A stretch of DNA of 64,000 nt, taken from JBBIPZ01 sp037442505 [NCBI: Deltaproteobacteria bacterium] (lineage in GTDB: Bacteria > CALINM01). The position numbers were made by a program, and so were the translations under genes. Location of the stretch: positions 1-64,000 of the forward strand of contig JBBIPZ010000005.1 of assembly GCA_037442505.1 (NCBI GenBank), written 5' to 3'. The notes beneath the pieces were generated by a model, which worked only from the letters and a program-made list of their open reading frames with translations, was not told where the DNA came from and did not search any database. Shown in pieces: positions 26,520 to 36,324 of this stretch. The stretch's first letter is position 1. Each line of letters begins with the position of its first letter.

Positions 26520-28585
26520 TGACAAAAGAGTTTCTATTAGAAATTGGAATTGAAGAGATACCCACAGGTTACGTGTCATCCACGTTAAGTCAGATGGAAA
26601 AAAGCTTTGCTAATAAGTTGAATGAATTAAGGATACCTTTCGATACAATAAAGACTTTTGCTACCCCAAGAAGGCTCACATTATATATTGAAAAGCTTGA
26701 AGAAAAACAGCTGGATTACGAAGCAGAAGTTTTGGGGCCACCAAAAAAAGTTTCTGTTGATGAAAAAGGTAACTTTACTAAGGCTGCTGAGGCTTTTGCT
26801 AACTCACAGGGCATATCAGTAAGCGAATTAAAAATTATTTCAAAAGATAAAAAGGAGTATGTTGGTTATACAAAAAAAAGTGTTGGAGAAGAGACCAAGT
26901 CGATTCTACCTGAGGTGATTGTAGATTTTATTTTATCGTTAAATTTTCCTAAAAGTATGCGGTGGGGGAAAGGAGATATAAGATTTGTTAGACCTATTCA
27001 CTGGTTACTTTGTTTGTTTGGTGGAGAGGTTATTGATTTTTCGATTGGTGATATTAAAAGTGGTAGTACTACAAGAGGACACAGGTTTATGGCAAATTTT
27101 GACTTTGCTGTGTCTTCCTTTAGCGAGTATAGAGATGTTTTGTATAAAAACTTTGTGGTTTTGGACACCGAAGAAAGAAAGAAAATTATTATCTCGGAAG
27201 CTGAAAGGTTTGCAGCGGATTTGAATGCTATTATTGATAAGGATGAAGAGTTGTTTGAAACGCTCGCATATTTAGTTGAGTTCCCGGTGCCAATGTTGGG
27301 TCAATTTGAAAATCGATTCTTAAAATTGCCAAAAGAAATCTTGATAAACACAATGAAAAAACATCAAAAATATATTCCAATATTAAAATCTGATGGAGCA
27401 CTATTGCCGTATTTTGTGATTGTTTCTAACACAAGAGTTGATAATCCTCAGGTTGTTATAAACGGCAATAGTAAAGTAATAAGAGCAAGATTTTCTGATG
27501 CGGAGTATTACTTTGAAAAGGATCAAGCAATACCATTGGAGACTCGTATAGAAGCATTGAAAAAGGTTGTTTTTCAGGACAAGCTCGGCAGTTATTACGA
27601 AAAGACAGAAAGGCTTATTCAGCTTGTAGATTTTATTGCCGAACAGATTTTTCCTGAGAACCGAGAAGTTATTAAAAGGGCAGCATTGTTATGCAAGGCA
27701 GATTTAGTGACAGGTATGGTTTATGAGTTCCCTGCATTACAGGGGATAATAGGTGGTGAGTTAGCCCGTTTACAAAAAGAAGATTTGGAAGTTTCAAAGG
27801 CTATTTACGAACATTATCGTCCACAATCCCCTGATGATTCTATCCCTTCAACTTTGTGTGGAGTAATTTTAAGTCTGGCGGACAAAATCGACAGTCTTGT
27901 AGGTTTTTTTAGTATCGGATTTTCACCAAAAGGAACTGCTGACCCTTATGGGTTGAGAAGACAGGCTATCGGTATAATTCGTTTAATTTTAGAGGCTGAA
28001 TTGTCCATTGATTATACTCAATTGATACGATTTGCCTATGAAAATCTAAAGGAAAAAGCAAAGTTGCCTTATGAAAAATTGCTTAATGATGTTACTGATT
28101 TTATAGAGAATCGGTTATATTATCAGATGGAGATGAAAGGATATTCGTCTGACATTATAAACGCAGTTATAGCTACACATCCCGTTAATCTTTTAAATGC
28201 AAAAAAGATTATCGAAATAATGGATAGAGAAAGTAAAGAGTCTTATTTTGCAGACCTCGTACTTGCTTTTAAAAGGGTTGCTAATATTACAAAAAATTTT
28301 GCTGGAACAAAATATTCGCCAGAACTTTTTAAAGAGGAAGTTGAAAATCAATTAAATATTGCGTATATAAAAGCTCTGGATGCTCTAAAGAAAGCCACTT
28401 ATTCTTCTGATTTTGAGTCGATACCTAAAATTTTAGCTCAACTAAAACCTGCGGTTGATAGCTATTTCGAAAAAGTGCTTGTTATGGACAGGGACGAATC
28501 CATCAAAAATAACAGGTTGGCATTTTTAACATCTTTAAAAAATATGTTTGAAAAGATTATGGATATAACGAAAATCCAAATTTAA
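26519..28585 (+). CDS. glyS: Glycyl-tRNA synthetase beta subunit
   Basis: A 688-residue beta subunit, the tRNA-recognising partner of GlyQ. It has the standard opening (KEFLLEIGIEEIPTGY), the central motifs (FVRPIHWLL, TTRGHRFM, FPVPMLGQFENRFLKLP, TMKKHQKYIPI, RADFFYF-like RFSDAEYYFEKD) and the HD-like segment KADLVTGMVYEFPALQGIIGG followed by DPYGLRRQAIGIIR. The C-terminal anticodon-binding region is complete. It overlaps glyQ by one base, ensuring equal synthesis, and is followed after 12 bases by ppdK with its own GGAGGA site. Confidence 0.98.
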   Translation: MTKEFLLEIGIEEIPTGYVSSTLSQMEKSFANKLNELRIPFDTIKTFATPRRLTLYIEKLEEKQLDYEAEVLGPPKKVSVDEKGNFTKAAEAFANSQGISVSELKIISKDKKEYVGYTKKSVGEETKSILPEVIVDFILSLNFPKSMRWGKGDIRFVRPIHWLLCLFGGEVIDFSIGDIKSGSTTRGHRFMANFDFAVSSFSEYRDVLYKNFVVLDTEERKKIIISEAERFAADLNAIIDKDEELFETLAYLVEFPVPMLGQFENRFLKLPKEILINTMKKHQKYIPILKSDGALLPYFVIVSNTRVDNPQVVINGNSKVIRARFSDAEYYFEKDQAIPLETRIEALKKVVFQDKLGSYYEKTERLIQLVDFIAEQIFPENREVIKRAALLCKADLVTGMVYEFPALQGIIGGELARLQKEDLEVSKAIYEHYRPQSPDDSIPSTLCGVILSLADKIDSLVGFFSIGFSPKGTADPYGLRRQAIGIIRLILEAELSIDYTQLIRFAYENLKEKAKLPYEKLLNDVTDFIENRLYYQMEMKGYSSDIINAVIATHPVNLLNAKKIIEIMDRESKESYFADLVLAFKRVANITKNFAGTKYSPELFKEEVENQLNIAYIKALDALKKATYSSDFESIPKILAQLKPAVDSYFEKVLVMDRDESIKNNRLAFLTSLKNMFEKIMDITKIQI

Positions 28586-28597
28586 ACGGAGGAATTT

Positions 28598-31333
28598 ATG
28601 GCAAAAAAGTATGTTTACCTTTTTGGAGGTAAAAAAGCCGATGGTAAGGCTGATATGAAGGAGTTGCTTGGGGGCAAAGGCGCTAATTTGGCTGAAATGT
28701 GTAATCTAAAAATTCCAGTGCCAGCAGGTTTTACTATTACAACGGAGGTTTGCACATACTATTATAAAAACAACAAAAAATATCCTCCAGAGCTAAAAAA
28801 GCAGGTGGACACAGCGTTATCTGAAGTGGAAAAGGTGATGGGGATGAAGTTTGGAGATTCTAAAAATCCCTTGCTCGTTTCTGTTCGTTCTGGTGCGAGA
28901 AGTTCTATGCCTGGTATGATGGAAACGGTTCTAAACATTGGGTTATGTTCAAGGACAATCCCCGGTCTTATTAAGAAAACAAATAATCCTCGTTTCGTTT
29001 ATGATGCTTATCGTCGCCTTATTATGATGTACTCTGATGTAGTAATGGAGAAGGCTGCAGGTATTGAGCCGGAGGAAGGTCATGGCATCAGAACGCAGCT
29101 TGATAAGATGCTTGAAGAGGTAAAGCATAAAAAAGGTTACAAAAGTGATGCAGAATTGACAACTGAAGAACTTATTGATTTGTGTGAAAAGTTTAAAGCT
29201 AAGGTTAAGCAGGTGCTTGGTAAAGAGTTTCCAGACGATGCAAACGAACAGTTGTGGGGTGGTATTGGTGCGGTGTTTGCATCATGGAACGGAAAAAGGG
29301 CTGTCTCATACAGAAGGATAGAAGGAATACCAGATGACTGGGGAACAGCGGTTAATGTTCAAGCTATGGTGTTTGGTAATATGGGCGATACTTCGGCAAC
29401 AGGAGTTGCTTTTACAAGAAACCCGGCTACTGGAGAAAACATTTTTTATGGTGAATGGTTACCCAATGCTCAGGGAGAGGATGTTGTTGCTGGTATCAGA
29501 ACACCTAATCCACTTAACGAAGCTACAAAGAATGAGCACAACAAACATTTACCATCTCTCGAAAAGGCTATGCCTTCTGTTTATAAAGAGTTGCTAAAAA
29601 TAAGGGAAATCCTTGAGAAACATTATAAAGACATGCAGGATATTGAATTTACAATTCAAGAAGGAAGGCTTTGGATGCTTCAGTGCAGAGTAGGAAAAAG
29701 GACAGGAACTGCTGCGCTAAACATGGCTATGGATATGTTAAAAGAAAAGTTAATTACAGAGTCTCAAGCTGTTTTGAGGGTATCTCCGACGCAGTTAGAT
29801 GAGCTTTTACATCCTATCGTTGACCAAAATGTAGAAAAAAATGCAACCATTCTTGCTAAGGGCTTACCAGCTGGACCTGGAGGGGCATGTGGAGAGATTG
29901 TTTTTACAGCAAATGATGCGGTTACAGAAGCCAAAAAAGGCAAAAAGGTGATATTGGTAAGAGAAGAGACAAATCCTGAAGATGTTGAAGGAATGAGAGC
30001 TGCTGTGGGAATACTTACCGCTCGTGGTGGAATGACAAGCCATGCAGCACTGGTAGCAAGAGGTTGGGGAAAATGTTGCATAGTTGGTTGTGGCGCTATC
30101 AAAATTGATATAAAAAAAGGGACTATGCAGATAGGTGATAGAACTTTCAAAAAGGGTGATTTCCTAACCCTTAATGGCACTAAGGGTTATGTCTATGAAG
30201 GCAAGCTTAAGATGGCTGATTCTTCTGAAAATCCAAGATTTGTCAATTTTATGAAGCTTGTTGATAAATTTCGAACACTAAATGTTAGAACTAATGCTGA
30301 TACCCCGGAAGATGCGAGCAAAGCGCTTGAGTTTGGGGCTGAAGGCATTGGACTTTTTAGAACTGAACATATGTTCTATGGCAAAAATTCAGAAGAACCT
30401 CTTTTCAGATTGAGAAAGATGATTATCTCAAAAACAAAAGAAGAACGTATAAATGCACTTAACGAGCTTTTTACTTATGTCAAAAAAGATATAAAAGACA
30501 CGCTGGCTGTGATGAAAGGATTGCCAGTAACGATTCGTCTTTTGGATCCACCACTCCATGAGTTTGTTCCAAACAAAGAAGACGAGAGAAAGAAACTTGC
30601 CAAAAGTTTAGGGATTACTTTTGAAGAATTTGAGAAGCGAGCAGAAGCATTGCACGAGATAAACCCCATGATGGGACATAGAGGAGTAAGATTGGGTATC
30701 AGCTATCCAGAAATAACAGAAATGCAGATAAGAGCTATATTAGAGGCTACAGCAGAGCTGGTTAAGGATAAGAAAAAGGTTTCAGTTGAAATCATGATTC
30801 CAGTAGTTTGCACTAAGGCGGAATTAGATCACCAAAAGGCTATTTTTGATAGAGTTTATACGGAAGTATTAAACAAATACAAACTGAAAAAACTTGATGT
30901 AATGTACGGTACGATGATCGAAATTCCAAGAGCTGCATTAACAGCAGGAAAACTCGCTGAAACGGCTGAATTCTTCTCTTTTGGAACAAATGATCTTACA
31001 CAGATGGGTTTTGGTTTTTCGAGGGATGATTTTGGCTCATTCTTACCTGACTATCTTGACAACAAGATATTGCCTAAAGATCCATTTCAAACATTGGATC
31101 AAGAAGGGATTGGCGAATTAATCATGTTTGGTATCGAAAGAGGACGGAAGACAAGACCTGATTTGAAAGTAGGTATCTGTGGAGAGCATGGTGGAGACCC
31201 TGCATCAGTTGAATTTTGCCACAAAGCTGGATTTAACTATGTTAGCTGTTCTCCTTATAGAGTGCCAGTGGCAAGATTGGCTGCGGCACAGGCTGCAATT
31301 AAGTTCCCATTGAATAAATCAAAAAAGAAATGA
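28598..31333 (+). CDS. ppdK: Pyruvate, phosphate dikinase
   Basis: A 911-residue enzyme that interconverts pyruvate, ATP and phosphate with PEP, AMP and pyrophosphate. The N-terminal nucleotide-binding domain (LGGKGANLAEMCNL, VSVRSGARSSMPGMMETVLN), the swivelling phosphohistidine domain (H482 in GGMTSHAALVARG) and the C-terminal PEP/pyruvate barrel (catalytic C861 in GICGEHGGD, GTMIEIPRAALTA) are all intact. The length matches the family. It lies 12 bases after glyS with an independent GGAGG site, and ends before a strong terminator. In anaerobes it serves gluconeogenesis from pyruvate or PPi-linked glycolysis. Linkage to glyQS is common in related bacteria and need not imply a shared pathway. 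Confidence 0.98.
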   Translation: MAKKYVYLFGGKKADGKADMKELLGGKGANLAEMCNLKIPVPAGFTITTEVCTYYYKNNKKYPPELKKQVDTALSEVEKVMGMKFGDSKNPLLVSVRSGARSSMPGMMETVLNIGLCSRTIPGLIKKTNNPRFVYDAYRRLIMMYSDVVMEKAAGIEPEEGHGIRTQLDKMLEEVKHKKGYKSDAELTTEELIDLCEKFKAKVKQVLGKEFPDDANEQLWGGIGAVFASWNGKRAVSYRRIEGIPDDWGTAVNVQAMVFGNMGDTSATGVAFTRNPATGENIFYGEWLPNAQGEDVVAGIRTPNPLNEATKNEHNKHLPSLEKAMPSVYKELLKIREILEKHYKDMQDIEFTIQEGRLWMLQCRVGKRTGTAALNMAMDMLKEKLITESQAVLRVSPTQLDELLHPIVDQNVEKNATILAKGLPAGPGGACGEIVFTANDAVTEAKKGKKVILVREETNPEDVEGMRAAVGILTARGGMTSHAALVARGWGKCCIVGCGAIKIDIKKGTMQIGDRTFKKGDFLTLNGTKGYVYEGKLKMADSSENPRFVNFMKLVDKFRTLNVRTNADTPEDASKALEFGAEGIGLFRTEHMFYGKNSEEPLFRLRKMIISKTKEERINALNELFTYVKKDIKDTLAVMKGLPVTIRLLDPPLHEFVPNKEDERKKLAKSLGITFEEFEKRAEALHEINPMMGHRGVRLGISYPEITEMQIRAILEATAELVKDKKKVSVEIMIPVVCTKAELDHQKAIFDRVYTEVLNKYKLKKLDVMYGTMIEIPRAALTAGKLAETAEFFSFGTNDLTQMGFGFSRDDFGSFLPDYLDNKILPKDPFQTLDQEGIGELIMFGIERGRKTRPDLKVGICGEHGGDPASVEFCHKAGFNYVSCSPYRVPVARLAAAQAAIKFPLNKSKKK

Positions 31334-31345
31334 TTTTATGTGGGG

Positions 31346-31387
31346 TAGGGGCATAAGATTTTTAAAGATGCCCCTATCTTTATTTTT
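31346..31387 (+). terminator. Rho-independent terminator after ppdK
   Basis: TAGGGGCAT (31346-31354) and ATGCCCCTA (31368-31376) form a perfect 9-base stem with a 13-base loop, followed by TCTTTATTTTT. It closes the glyQ-glyS-ppdK unit. It overlaps the last codons of the convergent rpoN gene; in the leftward direction the stem exists but no T-run follows it. Confidence 0.88.
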
Positions 31388-32783
31388 CTTTGTAGCTTTT
31401 TCTGAGACCAGAAGATAATATGTTCATCGACTCTCTATACTTAGTTACTGTTCGTCTTGCTATATTGTAGCCCTTTGATTTTAAAATATCAGAAATCTCC
31501 TGATCACTGTAAGGTGAATTGGAATTTTCGCCTTCTATAATCTCTTTTATAAGTTCCTTGACTGTTATAGAAGAAACATCCTCACTGCCAATCTTTCTGA
31601 TAGCTGTACCAAAAAAATATTTCATTTCGAATAGCCCAACAGGTGTTAACATAAATTTGTTACTTGTTACTCTGCTTATGGTTGACTCGTGTAATTCTAA
31701 TTCTTCTGCAAGGTCGCGAAGTGTCATTGGTTTCATAAAGCTGACGCCTTTTTCAAAGAAATCCTTTTGTCTTTCAACAATTGCTTTGGCAACCCTTTCT
31801 ACAGTGTTTCCCCTTTGATGGACACTTTTAATAAACCAATAAGCCGCTTTAATTTTGTCTTTGATAAAGTTTTTTGCTTCTGCATCTAAGTCTTTGTTTT
31901 TCAATAACATTTCGTATTTTTTATTAATCCTTAAACTTGGCATTCCATCATAGTTTAGAAAAACTTTATACTCACCGTCTTCTTTAACGACAAACACGTC
32001 TGGTTCAATCATCTGTGTTTCGTATGAAGAGAATTCATAGCCTCTGCCTGGTTTGGGATTTAATGAATTGATATAATTAAATGCGTTTTCAACATCTTGA
32101 GGCGTGATATTCAAGTCTTTAGCAATTTTTTTAAAGTTTTTTCTCGATAGGTCCTCAAGATGGTTTTCTACAATATCTTTAACAAAAGGCAAAGGGGATT
32201 GATAAACTTCCAATTGTATTAAAAGACATTCTTTAAGATTTCTTGCCCCAATGCCAATAGGGTCAAAATGTTGAATAATTTTAAGAACACGTTCTACTTC
32301 GCTGGGTGAAATATTAATTTTTTCGGCAATCTCATTAATGTCAACACGTAAATAGCCGTCTGGATCTATGTTGCCAATGATTTCTTCGCCAATCATTACA
32401 TCATTTTTAGTTATGTTTTCTAAATGTAACTGCCAGAGCAAATGACTATATAGGTCGGGTTTTTTATAAACATAGTTTTCAAAGTTTGTTTCGTCATCTT
32501 CATCATCAGCAACTTTACGAAACGAAAATTTGTCTTTTGCAGCAAAGTCTTCGGATATTTTTGTGTATCCTTCAAAAAACCTATCAAAATCAAAGTTTTC
32601 ATCTTTGGATTCTTTAGAAGTGTTATCCTTAATTTCGAGTAGTGGATTAACCTGAGTTTCCATCTCGATAGACTCTTTTAACTCGAGATGGTTCATTTGA
32701 AGTATCTTTATTGATAACTGAAGTTGTGGCGTTAAGGCAAGTTGTTGAGAAAGTTTAGCCTGTAATTTTAAGTTCAATGCCAT
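31380..32783 (-). CDS. rpoN: RNA polymerase sigma-54 factor
   Basis: A 467-residue sigma-54. The N-terminal activator-interacting region is Gln/Leu rich (LSQQLALTPQLQLSIKILQM), an acidic linker follows, then the core-binding domain (DPIGIGARNLKECLLIQL), the helix-turn-helix (ELELHESTISRVTSNK) and the C-terminal RpoN box (ARRTVTKYRE) that reads the -24 element. It lies two bases after lptB, as rpoN does in many Gram-negative bacteria. It is the partner of the three sigma-54 activators in this window (8938, 16648 and 42941) and should act at the promoter at 44706. Confidence 0.98.
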   Translation of the reverse strand: MALNLKLQAKLSQQLALTPQLQLSIKILQMNHLELKESIEMETQVNPLLEIKDNTSKESKDENFDFDRFFEGYTKISEDFAAKDKFSFRKVADDEDDETNFENYVYKKPDLYSHLLWQLHLENITKNDVMIGEEIIGNIDPDGYLRVDINEIAEKINISPSEVERVLKIIQHFDPIGIGARNLKECLLIQLEVYQSPLPFVKDIVENHLEDLSRKNFKKIAKDLNITPQDVENAFNYINSLNPKPGRGYEFSSYETQMIEPDVFVVKEDGEYKVFLNYDGMPSLRINKKYEMLLKNKDLDAEAKNFIKDKIKAAYWFIKSVHQRGNTVERVAKAIVERQKDFFEKGVSFMKPMTLRDLAEELELHESTISRVTSNKFMLTPVGLFEMKYFFGTAIRKIGSEDVSSITVKELIKEIIEGENSNSPYSDQEISDILKSKGYNIARRTVTKYRESMNILSSGLRKSYKEK

Positions 32784-32785
32784 AC

Positions 32786-33502
32786 CTATATTTTATACCC
32801 CTCTCCTAAATAAGACTTAATAACCTTTTCATCTTTCGATATAAAATCCGGAGGCCCTTCTGCAATAATTTTACCGTTGCTTATAACATAGGCTCTGTCG
32901 CAGATTTTTAAAGCTTCTCTAACATTATGGTCGGTGATTATTACCCCCAACCATTTTTCTTTTAGTTTTTTTATCATACCTTGAATGTCTGAAACGAGAA
33001 TAGGGTCAACTCCAGCAAAAGGCTCATCAAGCAGTATATAACGCGGAGATAAACTTAATGTTCTTGCGATTTCCAAGCGTCTTTTTTCGCCGCCAGAAAG
33101 TAAAGAAGCCTTTTGTCTGGCAAGTTCAGTAATTTTAAATTCTTGTAAGAGTGAATGAGTAATCTCTTCAATCTCTTCTTTGGAGTAACCATTTTCTTCT
33201 AATACAAGCTTGATATTATCTTCAACAGACAAACGTCTAAAAACTGATTGTTCCTGAGGCAGGTAAGATAATCCAAGTTTAGCTCTCTGGTAAATAGGTA
33301 AGTTTGTTATATCTTCATCATCAATCATTATTCTGCCCGCTTCAGGCTTTATAATGCCAGCTATCATATAAAATGTCGTTGTTTTACCCGCACCATTTGG
33401 ACCTAATAATCCAACTATTTCGCCAGGGCTAACATGCAAAGTCACGTTATCAACAGCCTTTTTTTTGCCATAAATTTTTACTAACTCTTTTCCAATAAGC
33501 AC
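32786..33502 (-). CDS. lptB: LPS export ABC transporter ATPase
   Basis: A 238-residue ATPase that powers LPS extraction from the inner membrane with LptF/LptG. Walker A is GPNGAGKTT, the Q-loop LPQEQSVFRRLSVEDN is the LptB form, the signature is LLSGGEKRRLEIARTL and Walker B is YILLDEPFAGVDP. Its end (ILITDHNVREAL-type) is also diagnostic. The gene starts two bases before the end of lptA's spacing and is followed by rpoN after two bases. LptF and LptG are not in the window. Confidence 0.97.
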   Translation of the reverse strand: MLIGKELVKIYGKKKAVDNVTLHVSPGEIVGLLGPNGAGKTTTFYMIAGIIKPEAGRIMIDDEDITNLPIYQRAKLGLSYLPQEQSVFRRLSVEDNIKLVLEENGYSKEEIEEITHSLLQEFKITELARQKASLLSGGEKRRLEIARTLSLSPRYILLDEPFAGVDPILVSDIQGMIKKLKEKWLGVIITDHNVREALKICDRAYVISNGKIIAEGPPDFISKDEKVIKSYLGEGYKI

Positions 33503-33504
33503 GT

Positions 33505-33975
33505 TTAGTCTCCTATTCTAAAGATGACTTTTGGTCTATTGCCTTCAACGACACTTTTGTTTTGCTTTATGTAAAATACAACCTTGTCACCTCGTATCTC
33601 GTTTGTATCACCTTCCTTAACAACTGCTGGCTTCCCTTCTAAAATTATCATATCTTCTTTTTTAAAGTATTTGGCAATATCGCCAGTTGCTACTTTATCA
33701 AGCTGAATTATTTTAACCTTTCCCTCAGCGATCATATAATCAACATCTCTTTTTTTTGTTCTGTCATCTCTTAAATAGTAAACCTGAAGTTTGTCACAAT
33801 ATAGATTGATATTCTGTTTTTTTGCAACTACGTCTCCAGTAAAAAGTATGAGTTTTTTATCGTCGTGCATTTCCATCATGTTAGCATTTATATCAATGAA
33901 ATCCTCTCCAAATACAGGATAACTCAAAAAAAGTATATACATTACGCAAAATAATATTAACTTTGTTTTAGCCAT
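33505..33975 (-). CDS. lptA: LptA-like periplasmic LPS transport protein
   Basis: A 156-residue exported protein with a signal peptide (about 1-23) and an OstA/LptA beta-jellyroll: IDINANMMEMHDDKKLILFTGDVVAKKQNINLYCDKLQVYY, then IAEGKVKIIQLDKVATGDIAKYF and NEIRGDKVVFYI (landmarks). LptA forms the bridge that carries LPS across the periplasm. It overlaps the end of lptC by 19 bases and is followed two bases later by lptB. Sequence conservation in this family is low, but position and pattern make the call firm. Confidence 0.92.
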   Translation of the reverse strand: MAKTKLILFCVMYILFLSYPVFGEDFIDINANMMEMHDDKKLILFTGDVVAKKQNINLYCDKLQVYYLRDDRTKKRDVDYMIAEGKVKIIQLDKVATGDIAKYFKKEDMIILEGKPAVVKEGDTNEIRGDKVVFYIKQNKSVVEGNRPKVIFRIGD

Positions 33976-34481
33976 ACCCTTCCTTCAACTTTATCTAATT
34001 TAAGGTTTTTATCGTTTAAATAATAAACAAAAGAAGTCCCCTTAAAGTTTGCAAATACAGAATGAAATGTAGTTTTAGTAGGGGATGATAAAATCTTTTT
34101 TTCGTTATCAAACTCTAAGATTTCTGTTATTAGTGAGTAATTTTTTGTGTTTAATCTGGCATTGCCATTGAGAGTTAATTTTGATTGTCCTGTAATCTCA
34201 AGATTGTCAGCATCAAAAAAGAGTTTATCTTTATCCCCAGAAAAATTAACTACACCTTTTGGTTGGGTAACCTTGATTGTCGAATTTTTTGTAAGGTTTT
34301 TACCTGATATTAAAATCTCATCGCCTTTTTCTGTTCGTATCGAATAGCTGAACTCATTTACAATTAAAGGATTAGCCAGTTCTTTTGTTTTGTTGACAGT
34401 GTTAGATGTATTAAAGTAGCTGTAAAAAAATATAGCTAAAATTAAAATCTGGAATGCGACAAAGTATATAGCATTTTTCAT
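33957..34481 (-). CDS. lptC: LptC-like LPS export protein
   Basis: A 174-residue protein with one N-terminal membrane anchor (about 5-22) and a periplasmic OstA-like beta domain (FSGDKDKLFFDADNLEITGQSKLTLNG). LptC receives LPS from LptBFG and passes it to LptA. It is first in the leftward lptC-lptA-lptB-rpoN unit, with 101 bases to lexA upstream. On the minus strand an extended -10 (TGGTATATT, 34497-34489) ends 7 bases before the ATG, so this promoter would give an almost leaderless message. Read-through from the SOS genes is the alternative. Confidence 0.88.
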   Translation of the reverse strand: MKNAIYFVAFQILILAIFFYSYFNTSNTVNKTKELANPLIVNEFSYSIRTEKGDEILISGKNLTKNSTIKVTQPKGVVNFSGDKDKLFFDADNLEITGQSKLTLNGNARLNTKNYSLITEILEFDNEKKILSSPTKTTFHSVFANFKGTSFVYYLNDKNLKLDKVEGRVWLKQS

Positions 34482-34488
34482 ACCTAAA

Positions 34489-34497
34489 AATATACCA
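34489..34497 (-). promoter_or_regulatory. Extended -10 element before lptC
   Basis: Minus strand TGGTATATT matches TG-N-TATAAT with one mismatch. Seven bases separate it from the lptC ATG. No good -35. Similar spacing is seen at 13514 and 36585. Confidence 0.4.
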
Positions 34498-34582
34498 TAA
34501 AACTCAAGAAAATAAAATGGTGTTTAATAATCTGGATAAAAAGTTTAAATAATTGAATGTAGTTATAAAGCTAATTTTTTTT

Positions 34583-35167
34583 TCAGAATTTTCTTATCAA
34601 AAATGTAACTTTACCAATGATTTTAAACTCTTTTTTATCAATTTTAATAATGTTATAATTTTCATTCTCGGGATGAAGCTCAATTTTGTTATCTGAAATA
34701 ACTAAACGTTTTAATGTGACTTCGCCATCTAATAATGCTACAACAATGTCCTTGTTGTTAACTGGTTTTTGAGTGTCAACTACAATCATATCACCACTTT
34801 TAATACCCGCATTTATCATACTGTCGCCTTTAACTTTTAACACAAAACTGCTGTCTGTGTTTAGCGGAACAGCTAATTTATCGCCTTCTGTAACGATAGG
34901 ATAAATAGGTTCTCCAGCTGCTACTTCTCCAATTATTGGCAAAATATTGTTTTTTTCAAAATTATCTTTAATTATTATGTTCCTTGCTTTGTTTGCTGTA
35001 ATTTCGATATAACCGCCTTTTTCTAATGCTTTTAGATGTTCATACACTCCATTTGTTGATTTTAGCCCGAAGTGTTCACAAATTTCTCTGATGGTAGGAA
35101 TGTTTCCGTATCTTAGTTTATATTTCTGAATAAAATCTAAAATTTCTTTTCTTCTCTTTGTAAGCAT
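34583..35167 (-). CDS. lexA: LexA, SOS repressor
   Basis: A 194-residue repressor with a winged-helix DNA-binding half (IPTIREICEHFGLKSTNGVYEHLKAL) and a peptidase S24 half. The self-cleavage site is A84-G85 (EVAAGEP), the nucleophile S116 (KGDSMINAG) and the base K153 (EVTLKRL), all present, so it can cleave itself when RecA is activated. I start it at ATG 35167, two bases after the dinB stop; the in-frame upstream codons lie inside dinB. It is last in an operon with dinB and a small gene, under a promoter with a LexA-type box at 36591, so it should repress itself. Confidence 0.96.
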   Translation of the reverse strand: MLTKRRKEILDFIQKYKLRYGNIPTIREICEHFGLKSTNGVYEHLKALEKGGYIEITANKARNIIIKDNFEKNNILPIIGEVAAGEPIYPIVTEGDKLAVPLNTDSSFVLKVKGDSMINAGIKSGDMIVVDTQKPVNNKDIVVALLDGEVTLKRLVISDNKIELHPENENYNIIKIDKKEFKIIGKVTFLIRKF

Positions 35168-35169
35168 AT

Positions 35170-36324
35170 TTAGTACCTTTCTGGCCGCCATGCTGGAGAT
35201 ATAGGTGGCTTATGTTCATATTTATTAAGCAGTATTCCCCATGTTACGGCATTAAATCCCCATTTTCTTCTGATACTATCAATAGCTTCAAGGCGATTTG
35301 TGTTTTTTTGCCCAAAGATGGATAGCTGTTTTGCTGGAGCTAGCTCTGTAACAGAAACACTTAAAAGGCGGATGGGCTTAGTTAATCTGACATTTTTTAA
35401 TAAATCTAATGACCTTTGGTAAATTTCTTGTTCATTATTTGTGTATTGGTAATATTTTTTATCTATACAAAAACCTTCAAAGTCTTTGTAGCGAACGTAT
35501 AACGAAACCTTCTTGCCCCAAAGGTTGTAACACCTTAATCTGAAAGCAACCTTCTCACTTAACTGAAAAATAGCCCGTTGAATATCGTTCCAGCTCCATA
35601 TATCGTGTGGTAGTGTCATGCTATTACTAACTGATTTTGGTGCAGGATGTTTTGGATTTACGGGCTCAGGCAGTTGGCCTAATAATGCCAATTTAAGCCT
35701 TATTCCGTGAATGCCCATAACTTTTTTTAAGACATGCTCTTCCTTGTTAACAAAGTCAGCTATAGTGTTTATTGAGAGTAAGCGAAGTTTAGCAGAACTT
35801 TTTTTACCAATACCACATACTTCATCAATAGGCATATCCCTTATTTTATCAAAAGAGTCTGCTACAAAATAGCCGTCAGGTTTATTTGAACCACTTGCAA
35901 GTTTTGCAATGGTTTTATTTTTACCCACACCTATTGAACACGTTATACCAAACTGTCTTTTTATTTCGCTTTTAATTGACGTTGCTATATAAGATGGGGA
36001 TTCATTGCCAATGTCTATAAATGCCTCATCCACAGAAAAAACCTCTGTTACGCCATATTTTTTAAATATTTCCATAATTTTTTTAGAGGTAGAGGCATAT
36101 TTTTCAAAATTTGCAATTACAATGATAAGATGAGGGCAAACCTTTTTTGCCTCTGGGATTACCATCCCTGTTTTTACGCCAAAGTGCCTTGCCTCATATG
36201 AGGAAGTGATTATTACAGAACGTTTTTCTGAGCCCGTCACTGCGATAGGGCGATTTTTTAAATCAGGATTAGAAGACTGTTCTACTGATGCGAAAAAAGC
36301 ATCCATATCTATATGTAAAATCAT
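35170..36324 (-). CDS. dinB: DNA polymerase IV (Y family)
   Basis: A 384-residue translesion polymerase. The catalytic carboxylates are in HIDMDAFFASVEQ near the start and in FSVDEAFIDIG in the palm. The helix-hairpin-helix of the thumb (CGIGKKSSAKLRLLSI) and the little-finger domain (SVSNSMTLPHDIW) follow. It bypasses damaged bases during the SOS response. The start overlaps the preceding small gene by four bases (ATGA), and lexA follows two bases after its stop. Confidence 0.97.
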   Translation of the reverse strand: MILHIDMDAFFASVEQSSNPDLKNRPIAVTGSEKRSVIITSSYEARHFGVKTGMVIPEAKKVCPHLIIVIANFEKYASTSKKIMEIFKKYGVTEVFSVDEAFIDIGNESPSYIATSIKSEIKRQFGITCSIGVGKNKTIAKLASGSNKPDGYFVADSFDKIRDMPIDEVCGIGKKSSAKLRLLSINTIADFVNKEEHVLKKVMGIHGIRLKLALLGQLPEPVNPKHPAPKSVSNSMTLPHDIWSWNDIQRAIFQLSEKVAFRLRCYNLWGKKVSLYVRYKDFEGFCIDKKYYQYTNNEQEIYQRSLDLLKNVRLTKPIRLLSVSVTELAPAKQLSIFGQKNTNRLEAIDSIRRKWGFNAVTWGILLNKYEHKPPISPAWRPERY